64,000 nt of DNA from Microbulbifer elongatus (GTDB taxonomy: Bacteria > Pseudomonadota > Gammaproteobacteria > Pseudomonadales > Cellvibrionaceae): contig NZ_JAIVKJ010000001.1 in assembly GCF_020524885.1 (NCBI RefSeq), positions 496,001 through 560,000 of the forward strand, read 5' to 3'. Below are positions 62,015 to 64,000 of the stretch, one piece after another; the stretch's first letter is position 1, and each line of letters begins with the position of its first letter. A model generated the notes under the pieces. The model was not told the origin of the DNA. It ran no database searches and saw nothing but the letters and a program-made list of their open reading frames with translations. The position numbers and the translations under genes are program-made.

Positions 62015-62887
62015 CTAATAAAAACTCGACAGCAGTTGAGTAATTTCTGCGTACAGCGCTGATCGTTCGATCTGTGGCGAGGTGTTCCCTAGTGAGTGGG
62101 AGAGCTGGATCGCGTACCAAAGCACAGAAACGTAGCGGTAAATTCGCTTCCAGTGGTCCAGCCATTGCAGGTCAGCTTCGCGCGCTGGCCGTAGGAAGTA
62201 CTCGGTGAGCAGTGCCCGCTGCTGTTGCCGTTCCAGATCGTATCCTACGGTGACTGTCGCAAGGTCAAAGAACGGATCGCCGCATGCGGCGTACTCCCAA
62301 TCAATGGCCCTGAGCTGGCCGGACATATCCTGTAGCAGGTTGCCGGGCAGTAGGTCGTTATGGCAAAGCCGATCGTTCTCGGGACATGTGCTGATTTGAT
62401 TAAGCTGCGGTTCCATCAACAGGTGCAACCGAGCCAGTGCCGGAAAAAATTCTGAACTCCTGTCGATGGACTGCCAGTAACGGCTCGCCTTTTCGGCAAT
62501 ATCCAGGTGTACGGAAATCGGTGGCAGCTGGTGAATCTGTCGTAGCAGTTGTGCAAGTTGGGCAATAGTCTGAGGCTGGTCGATTTCCAGTGGCGCGCCG
62601 TCGACAAATTCGGTCAGCAGGTAGCGTTGGTCTGGATCCACATACACCAGCGGTGCGCACAGGTCTCTCGGGCTTGCCTGTTGCAGTGCCTCTGCCTCGG
62701 CGACGCGGTTTAGGTCCAGAGCCTGAGAATTAGAGGCGTTGATGCGCAGCACCAGTTTTTTACCGTCTGTATCTATCAGAAAGCTGCGGTTGGTCAGCCC
62801 CCCATCCAGAGGGCAAATCAATCTCGGCGGTTTGTCACTCCATCGTTGCCACTCGTTGGCGACTAGATATTCGACGCTCAGGTTCAT
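62015..62887 (-). CDS. Choline/thiamin-kinase-like phosphotransferase
   Basis: This 290-residue aminoglycoside/choline-kinase-fold enzyme has LDGGLTNRSFLI (nucleotide loop), KLVLRIN (Lys), the catalytic Brenner motif LCHNDLLPGNLL and the metal motif AIDWEYAACGDPFFDLA. Alone this could be a choline, ethanolamine or thiamin kinase. Its operon with a PnuC-type transporter, a thiamin-binding YkoF-like protein and a TonB receptor favours thiamin salvage, as predicted for similar operons in marine gammaproteobacteria. The start overlaps the transporter stop by 4 nt. Confidence 0.88.
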   Translation of the reverse strand: MNLSVEYLVANEWQRWSDKPPRLICPLDGGLTNRSFLIDTDGKKLVLRINASNSQALDLNRVAEAEALQQASPRDLCAPLVYVDPDQRYLLTEFVDGAPLEIDQPQTIAQLAQLLRQIHQLPPISVHLDIAEKASRYWQSIDRSSEFFPALARLHLLMEPQLNQISTCPENDRLCHNDLLPGNLLQDMSGQLRAIDWEYAACGDPFFDLATVTVGYDLERQQQRALLTEYFLRPAREADLQWLDHWKRIYRYVSVLWYAIQLSHSLGNTSPQIERSALYAEITQLLSSFY

Positions 62888-63522
62888 GCGGTAACAGTCT
62901 GGTCCTGGCTGCTACTTTGATTTTGGTACAGCGTATACCACTGGAAAAAACCAATGATGACCAGTATCACATAGAGGACAAACAACAATGCGGTGAGATA
63001 CATCCCGCGGTCGATGTACAGATAAATGGCAGCACCGTCGATCACGATCCAGTAGAGCCAGTTTTCCAGAACCTTGCGGGTAACCATATAGGTGGTTACC
63101 ACGGCACCCCAAGTGGTGAAGGAGTCCAGATATGGCAGCGCTGCGCTGGTGTAGTTATTCAGCATATAGCCAAACACCAGGGTAAGTACGCCAACGCCGG
63201 TAATTGCGAAGATGTGCATGGCGGCGGGCCAGCGGTGGATATGCAGGGTTTCTCCATCCTGATTGCGGTGCCGCCACTGCCACCAGCCGTATACGGCAAT
63301 CACCAGGTAAAAAATCTGCAGCGCGGATTCCATCAACAGGCTGACGTCCCAGAACAGGAACAGGTAAATGGCGGTGCTGGCAAAGGCCGCGTACCAGCAC
63401 AGGATATTTTCACGCATGGCCAGCAGCAGATAGGTCAGTGCCAGCACTACCGCTGCAACTTCCCACAGAGTCATGGCGGCGTAGGCGGTGGCGATGGCTT
63501 CGCGAATTTCCGGGGAGAGCAT
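62884..63522 (-). CDS. PnuC-family vitamin transporter (PnuT-like)
   Basis: This 212-residue membrane protein has about seven helices and the PnuC motifs WQWRHRNQDG and TWGAVVTTYMVTRKVLENWLYWIVIDGAAIYLYI. PnuC members carry nicotinamide riboside; those in operons with a thiamin-type kinase and receptor are called PnuT. Association here argues for thiamin. Transport is facilitated diffusion, trapped by the kinase encoded next. Confidence 0.9.
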   Translation of the reverse strand: MLSPEIREAIATAYAAMTLWEVAAVVLALTYLLLAMRENILCWYAAFASTAIYLFLFWDVSLLMESALQIFYLVIAVYGWWQWRHRNQDGETLHIHRWPAAMHIFAITGVGVLTLVFGYMLNNYTSAALPYLDSFTTWGAVVTTYMVTRKVLENWLYWIVIDGAAIYLYIDRGMYLTALLFVLYVILVIIGFFQWYTLYQNQSSSQDQTVTA

Positions 63523-63525
63523 GGG

Positions 63526-63786
63526 TCAGAGCCCGATATTCGGATTGAGGTCGCCGTCGATAAATTTGCACACGAAAATTGCGCGCCCGAACTGCTCCCA
63601 GGATTTAGCCATCTCCGCTTTCAGAACATCCATAACCACATCGTAATCACCGAATATCTGGGTGCTCATGGTATTGGAGATTACCTGTAGCTGCGGCTGT
63701 TCGTTCAGGCGCTGGATAAAATCCTTGATGGCCGGGATGTACTCGTCTTTCAGCGGGTACATGCTGATCTCAACGGAGAGTTGCAT
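63526..63786 (-). CDS. YkoF-like thiamin-binding domain protein
   Basis: This 86-residue single-domain protein of the MTH1187/YkoF ferredoxin-like fold has MQLSVEISMYPLKDEYIPAIKDF, LQVISNTMSTQIFGDYDVVMDVL and ERAIFVCKFIDGD-like AIFVCKFIDGDLNPNIGL. YkoF domains bind thiamin or its pyrimidine. It is 3 nt upstream of the transporter gene and 14 nt after the TonB receptor stop, so part of the same operon. It has no signal peptide. Confidence 0.9.
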   Translation of the reverse strand: MQLSVEISMYPLKDEYIPAIKDFIQRLNEQPQLQVISNTMSTQIFGDYDVVMDVLKAEMAKSWEQFGRAIFVCKFIDGDLNPNIGL

Positions 63787-63800
63787 ATCAAGACTCCTGA

Positions 63801-64000
63801 TTAAAAGGTGTAGCTGCCAGAGATGCCGGCAGTGCGCGGCTCTCCAAGCTGGTAGTAGGCTTCTGGCGCATAACCATTGGCCGGGTTGTTACCGAACTGA
63901 TTGCTGAAATAGAAACCGCGGGTGTAGATCACTTCGTCGGTCAGATTTCTGCCCCACAAGGATAGATCCCAGTTGTCGCCGCGGTAGGTGAGGCGGACGT
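63801..64000 (-). CDS. TonB-dependent receptor, partial (C-terminal end)
   Basis: Only the last 66 codons are in view. They read as the end of an outer-membrane receptor barrel (VRLTYRGDNWDLSLWGRNLTDE ... PRTAGISGSYTF) with the terminal Phe and the conserved WGRNLTDE turn. The start and any riboswitch lie beyond the right edge. It is the probable outer-membrane gate of the thiamin-type salvage operon. Confidence 0.85.
   Translation of the reverse strand, partial: VRLTYRGDNWDLSLWGRNLTDEVIYTRGFYFSNQFGNNPANGYAPEAYYQLGEPRTAGISGSYTF

Noticed and set aside
1..64000. Search for CRISPR, tRNA/rRNA, insertion sequences and phage genes
   Set aside because: No regular spacer array, tRNA cloverleaf, transposase or phage gene was recognised; the gene-free gaps are explained by promoters, repeats and the predicted RNA.

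Overview
The window reads as ordinary chromosome of a marine-type gammaproteobacterium, probably Cellvibrionales/Microbulbifer-like. This is an inference from gene content: BamC next to DapA, FabV as enoyl-ACP reductase, many TonB receptors and porins, and a dksA-gluQ-cbrA-cbrB-pcnB-folK-panB order otherwise known from Pseudomonas. I see no tRNA, rRNA, CRISPR array, insertion sequence or prophage. Starts were chosen by hand from Shine-Dalgarno (SD) spacing and family length; several differ from the longest open frame.

Layout. 0-7.3 kb (minus strand): a MacAB-like efflux operon (adaptor, ATPase, two FtsX-type permeases) followed by its own NtrC-type regulator and sensor kinase. A sigma-54 promoter and TGTCCGGACA-type inverted repeats precede it. 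7.4-10.4 kb: a SulP transporter and a double universal stress protein, with two long inverted-repeat elements. 10.4-17.6 kb: thioesterase, fabV, tas, a DUF2789 protein, then an operon joining a Tat-signal class III CoA-transferase to an OprB-type porin. 17.9-23.9 kb: lpxL, dapA, bamC, a metallo-hydrolase, a mutarotase and a CorA/ZntB transporter. 23.9-36.5 kb: the Pseudomonas-like block panB, deoxynucleoside kinase, folK, pcnB, a gene-free A-rich RNA region, cbrB, cbrA, a 58-residue membrane protein, gluQ, dksA and sfsA. 36.6-43.4 kb: housekeeping genes (Rieske protein, DegS-like protease, htpX, a cysE homologue, tag, ppa). 43.7-47.8 kb: glutamine-synthetase-like ligase, aldehyde dehydrogenase and Fe-alcohol dehydrogenase. 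48-53.5 kb: OmpW-like protein, then a TonB receptor with an OmpR/kinase pair. 53.6-62 kb: a tightly packed zeaxanthin-type carotenoid operon with an ABC-2 transporter embedded in it. 62-64 kb: a thiamin-type salvage operon that runs off the right edge.

Most interesting point. The roughly 1 kb without a gene between cbrB and pcnB is not empty. On the minus strand it carries a sigma-54 promoter (TTGGCACG-N4-CTGCT), a cluster of GTTAC/GTAAC repeats upstream of it, and downstream about 300 nt packed with AAnAAnAA motifs. This is the position, promoter type and motif content of the Pseudomonas catabolite-repression decoy RNA CrcZ. I read it as a CrcZ-like RNA controlled by CbrAB, with an unusually large number of Hfq/Crc-type motifs.

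Other points worth following are a hidden 58-residue gene overlapping cbrA, two intergenic elements that share a core in the same module order, the exported CoA-transferase, and the ABC transporter inside the carotenoid operon.
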